64,000 nt of DNA from G963678095 sp963678095 (GTDB lineage: Bacteria > Bacillota > Negativicutes > Selenomonadales > Selenomonadaceae), in assembly GCA_963678095.2 (NCBI GenBank), contig OY782746.1, positions 1,550,001 through 1,614,000 of the forward strand, in the 5' to 3' direction. Positions 43,560 through 52,238 of the stretch are shown here, piece after piece; the first letter of the stretch is position 1, and each line of letters begins with the position of its first letter. Made by a program: the position numbers and the translations under genes. Under the pieces are notes generated by a model, which was not told the DNA's origin, searched no databases, and worked only from the letters and a program-made list of their open reading frames with translations.

Positions 43560-43605
43560 AAGCAAGGGAGCTTAAAGGTATTTCTGCCTTTAAGCTTTTA
43601 TTTTG
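43560..43605 (+). terminator. Leader element 2: hexaloop hairpin and terminator
   Basis: AAGC-AAGGGA-GCTT (43560-43573), then terminator stem GCTTAAAGG / CCTTTAAGC (43570-43595) and TTTTATTTTG. Same arrangement as element 1. Confidence 0.7.
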
Positions 43606-43640
43606 TCTTTGGGCAGAGTGGAATTCTTATTAAGGCAATA

Positions 43641-43686
43641 AAGCGATGAAGCTTAAAGATTTAAAAATCTTTAAGCTTTTTTATTT
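43641..43686 (+). terminator. Leader element 3: hexaloop hairpin and terminator
   Basis: AAGC-GATGAA-GCTT (43641-43654), then terminator stem GCTTAAAGATTT / AAATCTTTAAGC (43651-43676) and TTTTTTATTT. Third copy, 34 nt before the regulator gene. Confidence 0.7.
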
Positions 43687-43719
43687 ACCTGCTGGAGTAA
43701 TTAAAATCTTAGCAAAGGA

Positions 43720-44409
43720 GTGATTGAGATAAATGCCTATTTAAAAAAATTTATTCCCTTGGTTGATTTTTTAGCGGAAGTTCTTGGCAATGATGCCGAA
43801 ATTGTTTTACAAGATGTGGCAGACTTTCACAATTCAGTGGTAAGCATTCGCAACAGCCATATCAGCGGGCGAAAATTGGGAGCTCCGGCAACAAATTTGG
43901 TATTGCAGGTGATGAAGGGAAATTATGTTGGTCGTGATTATGTGGCGAACTATAGGGGGATGTCGGCTAGTGGGAAAGTCGTGAAATCGTCTACCTATTT
44001 TATCAAGGATTCAAAAGGCGTTGTTGTGGGCATGATCTGCATCAATATGGATATGGATAAATTTATTCAATTTAAAAATCATCTGGATACGTTGTTGCAC
44101 TTTCCACCGGATTTTCCAGAGAGAGCAACTGAGCGTTTCAGCAGCTCAGCAGAAGAGTTGGCAATGGACAGTATGGAGAGTGTAATGGAAGAAAGTGGGA
44201 TACTTCCTGAAAGAATGTCACCGGAAGAAAAAATAGAGGTTGTCAGGAAACTGAATAAAAATGGGGTGTTTTTAGTCAAAGGATCTATTGGGAGAATCGC
44301 TGAAACGCTGAAAGTTTCTGAAGCAACAGTTTATCGCTATTTGAGTAAAGTCAAACGAGAGGAGGCGGATACAAATAATCGTTTTGAGGGGAAACTAATG
44401 AGTCTGTAG
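43720..44409 (+). CDS. YheO/DauR-type PAS-HTH transcriptional regulator
   Basis: A 229-residue regulator with an N-terminal YheO-like PAS domain (about residues 1-125; FLAEVLGNDAEIVLQDV, YFIKDSKGVVVGMICINMDM) and a C-terminal HTH of the YheO/DauR type (about 165-215; GRIAETLKVSEATVYRYLSKVK). Relatives such as DauR control amino acid catabolism. The start is odd: the only in-frame standard start, GTG 43720, overlaps the AAAGGAG ribosome site; ATT 43723 or ATA 43729 would give more normal spacing. It heads the operon and probably senses the imported compound. Confidence 0.85.
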   Translation: MIEINAYLKKFIPLVDFLAEVLGNDAEIVLQDVADFHNSVVSIRNSHISGRKLGAPATNLVLQVMKGNYVGRDYVANYRGMSASGKVVKSSTYFIKDSKGVVVGMICINMDMDKFIQFKNHLDTLLHFPPDFPERATERFSSSAEELAMDSMESVMEESGILPERMSPEEKIEVVRKLNKNGVFLVKGSIGRIAETLKVSEATVYRYLSKVKREEADTNNRFEGKLMSL

Positions 44410-44437
44410 GCAGTAAAGTAATAGAGGAGGCTTTTTT

Positions 44438-45559
44438 ATGAACAGAAAATTATGGGTACTGTGTCTGTTGTTGCTGGTTGTGGGAATGATCGGTGGCTGT
44501 GGGAAGTCAGATAAAAAAGAAATATCATTGGCTCTTACGGCGCCAATGACTGGTGATTATGCAGAATATGGGACGTCTTTTAAAAATGCCATTGATTTGG
44601 CTGTTGATAAGGTGAATGCAGAAGGGGGCATAAATGGAGAAAAATTAAATCTTGTTGTTGGCGATAGTAAAGCGGATCCTAAGGAAGCCGCTAATATTGC
44701 CCAAAAATTTGTCGCCGACACCTCCATTATGGCCGTTATAGGCGATTTTACCAGTACGGCAGCTTTTGCTGGGTCGCCGATTTATCAGAAAAATGGATTG
44801 GTCCAGCTTTCGCCGACCTCCTCGCATCCTGATTTTACAAAGGGGGGGAATTTCATTTTCCGCAATATTGCTACACAAGCAGATGAAGGGCCAGTGGTAG
44901 CTAAATATGCAGTAAATGATCTTCATAAAAAGAGAGCTGCAGTGATCTATATTAATAATGACTGGGGTGTTGTCGCCAAAGACAATTTTATTAAGGGGAT
45001 AAAAGATGCCGGTGGCGAGGTTGTTGATGTGGAGGACTATCTGCCGGAACAAGGAAAGGATTTTAGTGCTATTTTAACAAAAATCCGTGAAGCGAACCCA
45101 GATGTGCTATATCTTGGTTGTATGTATACAGATGGGGCATTGATTGCGCAACAGACACGTAAGATGAATTTTAACATTGATCTGATTGGTACGGCATCGC
45201 TTTATTCGGATGAACTTTTGAAGCTGGGGGGATCTGCTGTGGAGGGATTTCATATGACGTGTTCCTTTTTCCCGGGAGATCCGCGGCCTGAAGTACAGGA
45301 GTTTGTAAAGAGCTATAACGAAAAATACGGTAAAAATCCAACGATGTTTGCCGCACAGGCCTATGATGCGGCAAATATGATTATCCAGGCCTTAAAAGAC
45401 GGTGCTACTGACCGTAAATCCCTAAGGGATAAGCTAGCAGCTATACAGGACTTCCCTGGGGTAACGGGAGTGACTTCTTTTGATGAAAATCGCAATGTAA
45501 AAAAAGAAATTTCGAAACTTGTTATTCACAACGGCCGTTACGAACCATTTTCGGAATAA
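44438..45559 (+). CDS. LivK-type ABC substrate-binding lipoprotein
   Basis: A 373-residue type I periplasmic binding protein. Lipoprotein signal peptide with lipobox GMIGGC (Cys21). The family start KKEISLALTAPMTGDYAEYGTSF and GGINGEKLNLVVGDSKADPKEAAN are present; PTSSHPDFT lines the ligand cleft. LIV-I binding proteins carry branched-chain amino acids but many have other amino acid or amide ligands; the downstream cysteine genes suggest a sulfur-containing ligand. AGAGGAGG is the ribosome site. Confidence 0.92.
   Translation: MNRKLWVLCLLLLVVGMIGGCGKSDKKEISLALTAPMTGDYAEYGTSFKNAIDLAVDKVNAEGGINGEKLNLVVGDSKADPKEAANIAQKFVADTSIMAVIGDFTSTAAFAGSPIYQKNGLVQLSPTSSHPDFTKGGNFIFRNIATQADEGPVVAKYAVNDLHKKRAAVIYINNDWGVVAKDNFIKGIKDAGGEVVDVEDYLPEQGKDFSAILTKIREANPDVLYLGCMYTDGALIAQQTRKMNFNIDLIGTASLYSDELLKLGGSAVEGFHMTCSFFPGDPRPEVQEFVKSYNEKYGKNPTMFAAQAYDAANMIIQALKDGATDRKSLRDKLAAIQDFPGVTGVTSFDENRNVKKEISKLVIHNGRYEPFSE
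45267..45280. promoter_or_regulatory. Weak candidate Noc-binding site
   Basis: TTTTCCCGGGAGAT matches 12 of 14 NBS bases, within the binding-protein gene. Low weight. Confidence 0.25.
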
Positions 45560-45581
45560 AAGTTTAAAGGAGGTGGCCTGC

Positions 45582-46454
45582 ATGTTGTTGCAACAAATCA
45601 TCAATGGGCTGGCACAGGGCAGTATATATTCTCTGGTAGGAATAGGATTTGCGTTGATTTTTGGGGTGTTAGGGTTGGTTCATTTTGCGCATGGCGAGGT
45701 CTATATGCTGGGGGCGTTTTTGGGGTTCATTCTGATCACGGTCTTTCATCTAAATATATTGGTGGCCTTGTTACTGGCTATTATCGGTGCCGCATTGCTG
45801 GGAATATTGGTCGAGGCGGTGGCCTTCAGACCACTGCGCAAAGCGCCTGATGTAGCGCCGATGGTATGTACACTGGGGCTCTCCGTGGTGCTGCAAAATA
45901 TAGCTATGATTGTTTTGGGAAGTGATACAAAATCTGTCCCGGATGTATTTGAAGGCAGTGTATTGCCATTTTTTTCAGCGCAGCTATCCGTTCCACAGAT
46001 TATTATTTTTATCACAGCCCTAGTGTTGATGGTTTTGCTGCAGCTCTTACTGTACCGGTCCAAATTGGGCCGAGCAATTCGGGCCACGGCGCAGAATAAG
46101 GACGCGGCTGCTTTGATGGGAGTGAATATAAACCGGGTAATATCCGCGACATTTGCTGTGGGATCTGGCCTTGGCGGAGCCGCGGGCGTGCTTGTAGGTT
46201 TGTATTACAATGCGTTTTATCCGACGATGGGATTTATGGCAGGCTTAAAAGCTTTTGTTGCTACGGTGCTTGGCGGATTGACCAGTGTCCCCGGGGCGGT
46301 ACTGGGGGGGCTGATCCTCGGGGTTACAGAAAATATTGGAGCAGCCTATATTTCCTCAGGATATCGTGATCTGATTGCGTTTGTCATATTGATTTTAGTG
46401 CTGCTGATCAAGCCGTCAGGGCTGTTTGGCCGCAGTGCGCAAGGGAAGGTATAG
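45582..46454 (+). CDS. livH: LivH-type ABC permease
   Basis: A 290-residue permease with about eight membrane helices; ATG 45582 after AAAGGAGGTGG. Signatures QIINGLAQGSIYSLVGIGFALIFGVLGLVHFAHGEVYMLGAF and the coupling segment RAIRATAQNKDAAALMGVN are typical of LivH. It forms the membrane pore with LivM. 22 nt after the binding-protein gene. Confidence 0.93.
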   Translation: MLLQQIINGLAQGSIYSLVGIGFALIFGVLGLVHFAHGEVYMLGAFLGFILITVFHLNILVALLLAIIGAALLGILVEAVAFRPLRKAPDVAPMVCTLGLSVVLQNIAMIVLGSDTKSVPDVFEGSVLPFFSAQLSVPQIIIFITALVLMVLLQLLLYRSKLGRAIRATAQNKDAAALMGVNINRVISATFAVGSGLGGAAGVLVGLYYNAFYPTMGFMAGLKAFVATVLGGLTSVPGAVLGGLILGVTENIGAAYISSGYRDLIAFVILILVLLIKPSGLFGRSAQGKV

Positions 46455-46465
46455 AGGTGTTGATT

Positions 46466-47464
46466 ATGGATAAATGCTTCAACAAGCACTATCTTTGGGG
46501 AATTGTCCTTGCGGCGGTTTTATTGATCTTACCGTTGGTGGTCAATGATTATTTGCTGCAGATTGCCATTGTAGCAGGGATTTATGTTATTTTGACGCTG
46601 AGCCTGAACCTGGTGACTGGATATACCGGTCAGTTTTGCCTTGGCTGGGCTGCGTTTTATGGGATTGGAGCCTATACTTCGGCTTTACTGGTAATGAATT
46701 TACAGGTCAGTTTTTGGCTGGCATTGCCACTGGCAGGGATTATGGCTGCATTGTTTGGCTTTGCGCTGGGAATGCCAACCATGCGCTTGCGGGATATTTA
46801 TTTGGCGATCACAACATTGGGATTTGGCGAAATTGTCCGATTGATTTTACTAAATTGGTCTGATTTAACAAGAGGGTCGATGGGGCTTCCGGGAATACCA
46901 GCCCCTTCAATTTTGGGACTTACGCTCGATAGCACCTATTTTTACTATTATTTTGATCTGTTCCTCGTGCTAGTTACGATTTTTTCTCTGCGGCGAATTA
47001 TTAATTCCCGCCTCGGGCGGGCGTTGACAGCGATCCGGGAAGATGAGCTAGCGGCTAAAACGATGGGGATTAATACAACCCGCTATAAAATTATTGCATT
47101 TGTCATCGGTGCTTTTTTTGCCGGAATTGCCGGGAGTTTTCATGCACACTATACAACCTATATTGATCCACAGAGCTTTTCCTTCAGTGAATCGACAATC
47201 ATTTTGGCGATGGTTGTTCTCGGAGGGATGGGGAGTATAAAAGGTTCTGTTTTTGGTGCGGTTGCGTTGACCTTGCTGCCGGAATTACTGCGGGAGGCCT
47301 CAGAATATCGAATGATTGTCTTTGGGTTGATTATGATGATTGTCATGCTTATCCGTCCGCAGGGGATTTTTGGGAAAAATAAAAAGGGAATGTCTGCGTG
47401 CCGATTTTCGCTGAAAAAAGCGCAGAAAGGAGCTGTAAACGAACATGTTGCTGGAAGTGAATGA
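46466..47464 (+). CDS. livM: LivM-type ABC permease
   Basis: A 332-residue permease, start ATG 46466 with GAGGTG 6 nt upstream. Conserved LNLVTGYTGQFCLGWAAFYGIGAYTSALL and the cytoplasmic loop RALTAIREDELAAKTMGIN. Partner of LivH. The C-terminus (about 20 residues after GKNKKGMSA) is basic and extends past the usual end, and the reading frame runs 20 nt into livG. Confidence 0.92.
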   Translation: MDKCFNKHYLWGIVLAAVLLILPLVVNDYLLQIAIVAGIYVILTLSLNLVTGYTGQFCLGWAAFYGIGAYTSALLVMNLQVSFWLALPLAGIMAALFGFALGMPTMRLRDIYLAITTLGFGEIVRLILLNWSDLTRGSMGLPGIPAPSILGLTLDSTYFYYYFDLFLVLVTIFSLRRIINSRLGRALTAIREDELAAKTMGINTTRYKIIAFVIGAFFAGIAGSFHAHYTTYIDPQSFSFSESTIILAMVVLGGMGSIKGSVFGAVALTLLPELLREASEYRMIVFGLIMMIVMLIRPQGIFGKNKKGMSACRFSLKKAQKGAVNEHVAGSE

Positions 47465-48218
47465 AATAACAAAAAAATTTGGCGGGCTGACGGCGGTGGA
47501 TAAATTTTCTTTGCGCCTGGAACAGGGAACTATCACGGGATTGATTGGACCTAATGGAGCGGGAAAAACGACGGTATTTAATTTGCTGACGGGAATTTAT
47601 CCGGTTACGGCTGGGCGGGTTCTTTTAAAAGATAAGGACGTGACCAATCTGCCGGCTTATGAAATCACACAGCAGGGAATGACGAGGACATTTCAAAACA
47701 TCAAACTTTTTAATGAAATGACGGTATTTGATAATGTGCGAATTGGGCGCCATTGCCGCGGCAATTCCGGCTTGTGGGGAGCCTTGCTGCATACAGCCAA
47801 AATGCGAGAGGAAGAAAAGACGATGCAGGAACGGACCCTGGCCTTGCTTGAATCCGTAGGGCTGCTTGATCGCAAGGATGAATTGGCAGCAAATCTTAGC
47901 TATGGTATGCAGCGAAAACTTGAAATTGCCCGTGCACTCGCTAGTGAGCCGGATTTGCTGTGTCTTGACGAACCCGCTGCTGGTATGAATCCGCAGGAGA
48001 CGAAAGAACTTACACAGTTTATTGGTAGCTTGCGGGATAAGGGCTTGACTATTTTATTGATTGAGCATGATATGAAGCTAGTCATGAATATATGTAAAAA
48101 AGTGGTGGTTTTAGATCATGGGGCGAAAATTGCCGAGGGCTTGCCGGCACAAATTCAAAAGAATCCGGCTGTAATTGAAGCCTACCTGGGAAAGGGGGCG
48201 GCGCAATGCTTATCGTAA
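47445..48218 (+). CDS. livG: LivG-type ABC ATP-binding protein
   Basis: A 257-residue ATPase: Walker A GPNGAGKTTVFNLLTG, signature LSYGMQRKLEIARALA, Walker B LLCLDEPAAGMNP, and the LivG-specific FQNIKLFNEMTVFDNV. It overlaps the end of livM by 20 bases and the start of livF by 13. Confidence 0.95.
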   Translation: MLLEVNEITKKFGGLTAVDKFSLRLEQGTITGLIGPNGAGKTTVFNLLTGIYPVTAGRVLLKDKDVTNLPAYEITQQGMTRTFQNIKLFNEMTVFDNVRIGRHCRGNSGLWGALLHTAKMREEEKTMQERTLALLESVGLLDRKDELAANLSYGMQRKLEIARALASEPDLLCLDEPAAGMNPQETKELTQFIGSLRDKGLTILLIEHDMKLVMNICKKVVVLDHGAKIAEGLPAQIQKNPAVIEAYLGKGAAQCLS

Positions 48219-48910
48219 AAGATCTTCATACGCATTACGGCAATATTCATGCCTTAAAGGGAATTGATTTAAAGGTAAGTCAAGGCGAAATCGTGACGCT
48301 AATCGGCAGCAACGGCGCGGGGAAAACAACGACCCTGAAGAGTATCATCGGGTTGTTAAAGCCATCCGGCGGATCGGTCCTGTTTAAGGGGACCGATATA
48401 ACCGATATGCCAGCGGATAAGATGGCGGCCTTGGGGCTGGTACTTGTACCTGAAGGTCGCCAGGTATTTCCCTTTATGAGCATTGCTGAAAATCTTGAAA
48501 TGGGGGCATATTCCAGAGCAGATAAAAACGAAATAAGAAACAACTTCGATAGAGTCTATGGACTGTTTCCTAAATTATATGAACGAAGAAAGCAGGCTGC
48601 GGGAACACTTAGCGGAGGTGAGCAGCAAATGCTGGCAATTGGGCGGGCCTTGATGGCACAGCCGCAAATGATTTTGCTTGATGAACCGTCGCTGGGATTG
48701 GCTCCTATCATCGTGGATGGGATTTTTCAGCTGCTGGTTGAAATCAACAAGCAAGGAATTACCCTTTTACTGGTAGAGCAAAATGCCAATATGGCTTTGG
48801 CCGTAGCTGACCGGGGCTATGTAATGGAGACCGGAAAAATTATCATGCAGGAGGCGGCAAAAAAATTACTGGACAGTGATGTTGTTCGTCGATCTTATTT
48901 AGGAGAATAA
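48206..48910 (+). CDS. livF: LivF-type ABC ATP-binding protein
   Basis: A 234-residue ATPase: Walker A GSNGAGKTTTLKSIIG, signature LSGGEQQMLAIGRALM, Walker B MILLDEPSLGLAP, and LVPEGRQVFPFMSIAENLEMGAY typical of LivF. It completes the importer together with LivG. Confidence 0.95.
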   Translation: MLIVKDLHTHYGNIHALKGIDLKVSQGEIVTLIGSNGAGKTTTLKSIIGLLKPSGGSVLFKGTDITDMPADKMAALGLVLVPEGRQVFPFMSIAENLEMGAYSRADKNEIRNNFDRVYGLFPKLYERRKQAAGTLSGGEQQMLAIGRALMAQPQMILLDEPSLGLAPIIVDGIFQLLVEINKQGITLLLVEQNANMALAVADRGYVMETGKIIMQEAAKKLLDSDVVRRSYLGE

Positions 48911-49011
48911 GCTACCTCATAGTTGTTTTATTATTTATATTAATGAAGAAAAATGAAACAGTTTGCGCTTTTAAAAGTGACTGCGCAGCGAAACAAGGAG
49001 TGAAAATAAGA

Positions 49012-49392
49012 ATGACAAAGAATGTAGTTTTCAGTGAGCAGGCGCCAAGGGCAATTGGCCCTTATTCACAGGCTATTGATTGTGGGAATTTGTTGTTTGT
49101 ATCGGGGCAGCTGCCGGTAGATCCGATAACAGGAAACGTTCCCCTTGATATAAAAGCGCAGACAAAACAATCTCTTGAAAATATGAAGGCTATCATAATG
49201 GAAGCTGGCTATTCCATGAAGGATGTTGCCAAGACAACGGTTTTTATAAGCGACATGAATTTGTTTCAGCAGATCAATGAAGTATATGAAAACTATTTTG
49301 CCGAAAACTCTCCGGCCAGGGCCTGTATCGAAGTGGCACGGCTGCCGAAAGATGTCGGTGTTGAGATAGAGGCCATTGTTTATAAGGCGTAA
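49012..49392 (+). CDS. ridA: RidA family enamine/imine deaminase
   Basis: A 126-residue RidA. ATG 49012 is supported by AAGGAGTG; an upstream ATG (48943) would add 23 residues without a ribosome site. Active-site Arg in SPARACIEVARLP and the APRAIGPYSQA start are canonical. RidA hydrolyses reactive 2-aminoacrylate, the enamine made when cysteine or serine is broken down. Standing next to a cysteine desulfidase, its role here is to clear that intermediate. Confidence 0.95.
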   Translation: MTKNVVFSEQAPRAIGPYSQAIDCGNLLFVSGQLPVDPITGNVPLDIKAQTKQSLENMKAIIMEAGYSMKDVAKTTVFISDMNLFQQINEVYENYFAENSPARACIEVARLPKDVGVEIEAIVYKA

Positions 49393-49424
49393 ATATAGCA
49401 GGAGTTTTGAAAAGAGGTTTATAT

Positions 49425-50738
49425 ATGGGAAATACAGCAAAAAAAAATCCTGTGTGGGACATGTTTATTCAGACTGTAAAAAAAGAAGTGGTTCCGGCGA
49501 TCGGCTGTACAGAGCCAATTTCATTAGCATATGCGGCAGCTGTAGGCGCGGAGTATTTAAAGAAACCGGTAGAACGAATTGAGGGCAGGGTATCGGCAAA
49601 TTTGTTGAAAAATGGGATGGGGGTTACGGTTCCCGGAACCGGAATGACCGGATTGTTGATTGCGGCAGCGGTCGGAGCCATAGGAGGGAATCCGAACAAA
49701 AAGCTCGAGGTTTTAAAAGACGTAACAGCAGCGCAGGTAGCTGCCGGGAAAAAAATGCTTGCCCAACATAGGGTAAAGCTTACCGTAGCGGATGTCCCTC
49801 ATATTTTGTATGCCGAAGTTACTCTTTTTTATAAGGAAGAATATGTAAGGGTATGTATTGCCGATGATCATACAAATGTCATTAGGATCATAAAAAATGA
49901 CAGGATATTGTTTGAATACAATGAGACTAAGAATAAAGCAGTAGATACTACCGAAAAAATCTTGTTTCAAGGTATTCGGGCAAAAGAAGTTTTTGATTTT
50001 TCGGTACAGGTGCCACTAGAAGAAATAGCGTTTATTGCCGAAGCGGGGCAGATGAATGCATCTCTTTCAAAAAGCGGCATGCAAGGGGACTATGGCTTAA
50101 AGATTGGCGCTATGCTACAGCGTCAGATTGCCAGCGGGTTGATGTCAGAAAATCTACTCACGTTGATTTTAATGCGTACCGCGGCAGCCTCTGATGCAAG
50201 AATGGGCGGAGCTTCTTTGCCCGCGATGACAAATTCAGGGTCGGGGAATCAGGGAATTGCAGCAACCATGCCGGTACTAGTGGTTGCAGAACATCTTCAG
50301 GTAAAGCAGGAGGACATTGTCCGAGCACTGATGTTATCCCATCTGATGGCGATTTATATTCATGACAAATTGCCGAAACTTTCCGCCTTATGTGCAGTGA
50401 CTACCGCCTCTATGGGGGCGGCTGCGGGAATGGCCTGGCTTTTTAAAAGAGATTTTGAGACGGTCAGTATGGCGATATCAAATATGATTGGCGATGTAGC
50501 CGGTATGATTTGTGATGGCGCATCAAACAGCTGTGCCATGAAAGTATCAACAGCAGCGGCTTCTGCCTATAAGGCAGTATTGCTCGCAATGGAAGGCACT
50601 CGAGTGTCCGGTAGTGAGGGGATTGTCGATGATGAGCTGGATCAATCGATTATCAATATAGGGCAGCTCGCCTCCAAGGGGATGTTGCAGACCGATCAGC
50701 AAATATTAGAGATTATGCTGAATAAAACCGCCATATAG
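49425..50738 (+). CDS. cyuA: L-cysteine desulfidase CyuA / UPF0597-type (YhaM) protein
   Basis: A 437-residue protein very close to E. coli YhaM/CyuA, an oxygen-sensitive [4Fe-4S] enzyme that splits cysteine to sulfide, ammonia and pyruvate. Conserved stretches: VVPAIGCTEPISLAYAAAVG, KNGMGVTVPGTGMTGLLIA, SAASDARMGGASLPAMTNSG, MICDGASNSCAMKVS. The three cluster cysteines (GCTEP, ICDG, SCAM) are kept. ATG 49425 has AAGAGG 7 nt upstream; a TTG at 49407 is an alternative. RidA directly upstream fits release of 2-aminoacrylate. Confidence 0.9.
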   Translation: MGNTAKKNPVWDMFIQTVKKEVVPAIGCTEPISLAYAAAVGAEYLKKPVERIEGRVSANLLKNGMGVTVPGTGMTGLLIAAAVGAIGGNPNKKLEVLKDVTAAQVAAGKKMLAQHRVKLTVADVPHILYAEVTLFYKEEYVRVCIADDHTNVIRIIKNDRILFEYNETKNKAVDTTEKILFQGIRAKEVFDFSVQVPLEEIAFIAEAGQMNASLSKSGMQGDYGLKIGAMLQRQIASGLMSENLLTLILMRTAAASDARMGGASLPAMTNSGSGNQGIAATMPVLVVAEHLQVKQEDIVRALMLSHLMAIYIHDKLPKLSALCAVTTASMGAAAGMAWLFKRDFETVSMAISNMIGDVAGMICDGASNSCAMKVSTAAASAYKAVLLAMEGTRVSGSEGIVDDELDQSIINIGQLASKGMLQTDQQILEIMLNKTAI

Positions 50739-50816
50739 TGGATTTCTTTATACAGAACATGCGAGGGGATAAAGAATATACATTATAAATACTTATATAA
50801 AAAGAGGAGAATACAC

Positions 50817-51323
50817 ATGATGGAAAACAAAGCAAGCATTACCGGAGAAGAAATTGTCGAGGTGCAGCGCAGTGCCTTTGAACACCGGGCGATTTGGACA
50901 GGGCTAACCTATGCCAAGGGGGATAAAGATGGCAGCAAAACGGAAATAGAAGGTATTATCCGTGAGGCAATTGCAGAAACGGGACGAATTCATGGCGAAC
51001 AGATCAAAGCGAATTGCAAAAAACCAGAAGATGTAGCTAAATTTTTAGAGGTGTTTTTGAATCCGACGGTAAAAAAGACCTTTGAAATGGAATTTAAAAC
51101 CGTAACAAACGATCGTCTGGATATAGAATTTCATTATTGTCCGTTGCTGAAAGCCTGGCAGGACCTTGGCTTCGATGAAGAAACCTGTGCTACCTTATGT
51201 GATATGGCCATGGATGGCGACCGCAATATTGCCAAAAGCATGGGCTATGAATTTCATCTCGGGGATACGCTTGCCAAGGGCTGTAAAACTTGTCAGGTAT
51301 CATTTTTTAAGCCGGGTAAATAA
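50817..51323 (+). CDS. L-2-amino-thiazoline-4-carboxylate hydrolase family protein
   Basis: A 168-residue protein with the ATC hydrolase family pattern: FHYCPLLKAWQDLGFDEETCATLCDMAMDGDRNIAKSMGYEF near residues 100-150 and a Cys pair CKTC near the end. In Pseudomonas, ATC hydrolase opens the thiazoline ring on the path to cysteine; the family is broader than that one reaction. Several Cys (near 107, 127, 131, 157, 160) suggest metal or redox chemistry. It ends the operon before a strong terminator. No N-carbamoyl-cysteine amidohydrolase is in the cluster, so the exact reaction is open. Start ATG 50817 or 50820, AGAGGAGAAT upstream. Confidence 0.75.
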   Translation: MMENKASITGEEIVEVQRSAFEHRAIWTGLTYAKGDKDGSKTEIEGIIREAIAETGRIHGEQIKANCKKPEDVAKFLEVFLNPTVKKTFEMEFKTVTNDRLDIEFHYCPLLKAWQDLGFDEETCATLCDMAMDGDRNIAKSMGYEFHLGDTLAKGCKTCQVSFFKPGK

Positions 51324-51361
51324 AAACTTGCTGGCTTGTAGGGCATAACTTTAATGTAATA

Positions 51362-51407
51362 AAATAGAGGTATAGCTTATTTTGTATAAGCTATACCTCT
51401 ATTTTTT
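51362..51407 (+). terminator. Terminator of the cysteine-type operon
   Basis: AAATAGAGGTATAGCTTAT and its complement with a TTTG loop, then TTTTTT. Confidence 0.93.
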
Positions 51408-51576
51408 GGCTGCTGGTAAAAAGGTCTGTCTTGACATATTTCTTAGTATGGTAGAGAATTTATGCATATAATGAAACGGAACTCTCAAAAAAGCGGATTG
51501 AAAAATTTTTATCGCTTTAATTTTCCGTTGGCATGTAAAATCTAACGATCAATTTACCTTATAGGGGGTTAGAATT

Positions 51577-52056
51577 TTGAATAGATATGGTCAAAATAAC
51601 ACAGAATTGGCGAAAAAAAAGATCTGTCTTATGGGTTTGTTGGCAATTGTCTTGGTAGCCGGTTTTGCTGTTTTATACTCAAATAACGTAAAAACAGCAG
51701 GTGCCGTAAAAAAGGCAGAGCTATTAAGTGAATATGAATTGCTGCAGCCGTTGCCGGGAGCGACTTTCCTCAAGCTTTCTTCAAATAATAAAGATCGACA
51801 GGCGCTTGTTTCAGCCAGTTATTCCTCTGAGAAAACCTATGTTGAAATTCGGACTTTTTACATTGAGGAGGCAAAGAAAAAGGGGTGGATATTTTTAAAC
51901 GAAAAAAAGGAATATGATTGGGGTAAGGATTTAGGTGGAAAAGCAATGTATTTTCGCAAGGGCGAGAATATATTAGCTATTCAATATGCCGGTGAAAAAG
52001 CAGATTATGGGTGGAATGTTGCAGTTTCATTGAGTTGGAATTTGCATGCAGAATAA
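51577..52056 (+). CDS. Membrane-anchored hypothetical protein
   Basis: A 159-residue protein starting at TTG 51577 after TAGGGGGTT. One membrane helix (about residues 16-35) after a short cytoplasmic N-terminus; the rest is extracytoplasmic, with a Leu/Pro-rich linker (ELLQPLPGATFLKLSSNN) and a mixed alpha/beta region ending YGWNVAVSLSWNLHAE. I recognise no family. It stands alone between the operon terminator and tRNA-Ala. Confidence 0.65.
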   Translation: MNRYGQNNTELAKKKICLMGLLAIVLVAGFAVLYSNNVKTAGAVKKAELLSEYELLQPLPGATFLKLSSNNKDRQALVSASYSSEKTYVEIRTFYIEEAKKKGWIFLNEKKEYDWGKDLGGKAMYFRKGENILAIQYAGEKADYGWNVAVSLSWNLHAE

Positions 52057-52153
52057 ATATATTTTAGTAAAGTTAAAAAATTTCATAAGAAGGGAAAATA
52101 ATAATATATATTTATTGATATAATTAATTTTATTAATGCATAAATGTGCAATA

Positions 52154-52198
52154 AAAAAGCAGGGACATCCGTTGTAAGATGCTGACCCTGCTTTTTTT
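52154..52198. terminator. Bidirectional terminator between hypothetical gene and tRNA-Ala
   Basis: AAAAAAGCAGGG and CCCTGCTTTTTTT around a 21-nt loop; T-runs on both strands. Confidence 0.85.
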
Positions 52199-52238
52199 GA
52201 AATCATATAATTGCCTATATGATTTTTGTGGGTTAAGT

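Noticed and set aside
43435..43719. T-box or known amino acid riboswitch in the operon leader
   Set aside because: No T-box GGTGG-N-ACCGCG sequence, specifier loop or known aptamer core was seen.
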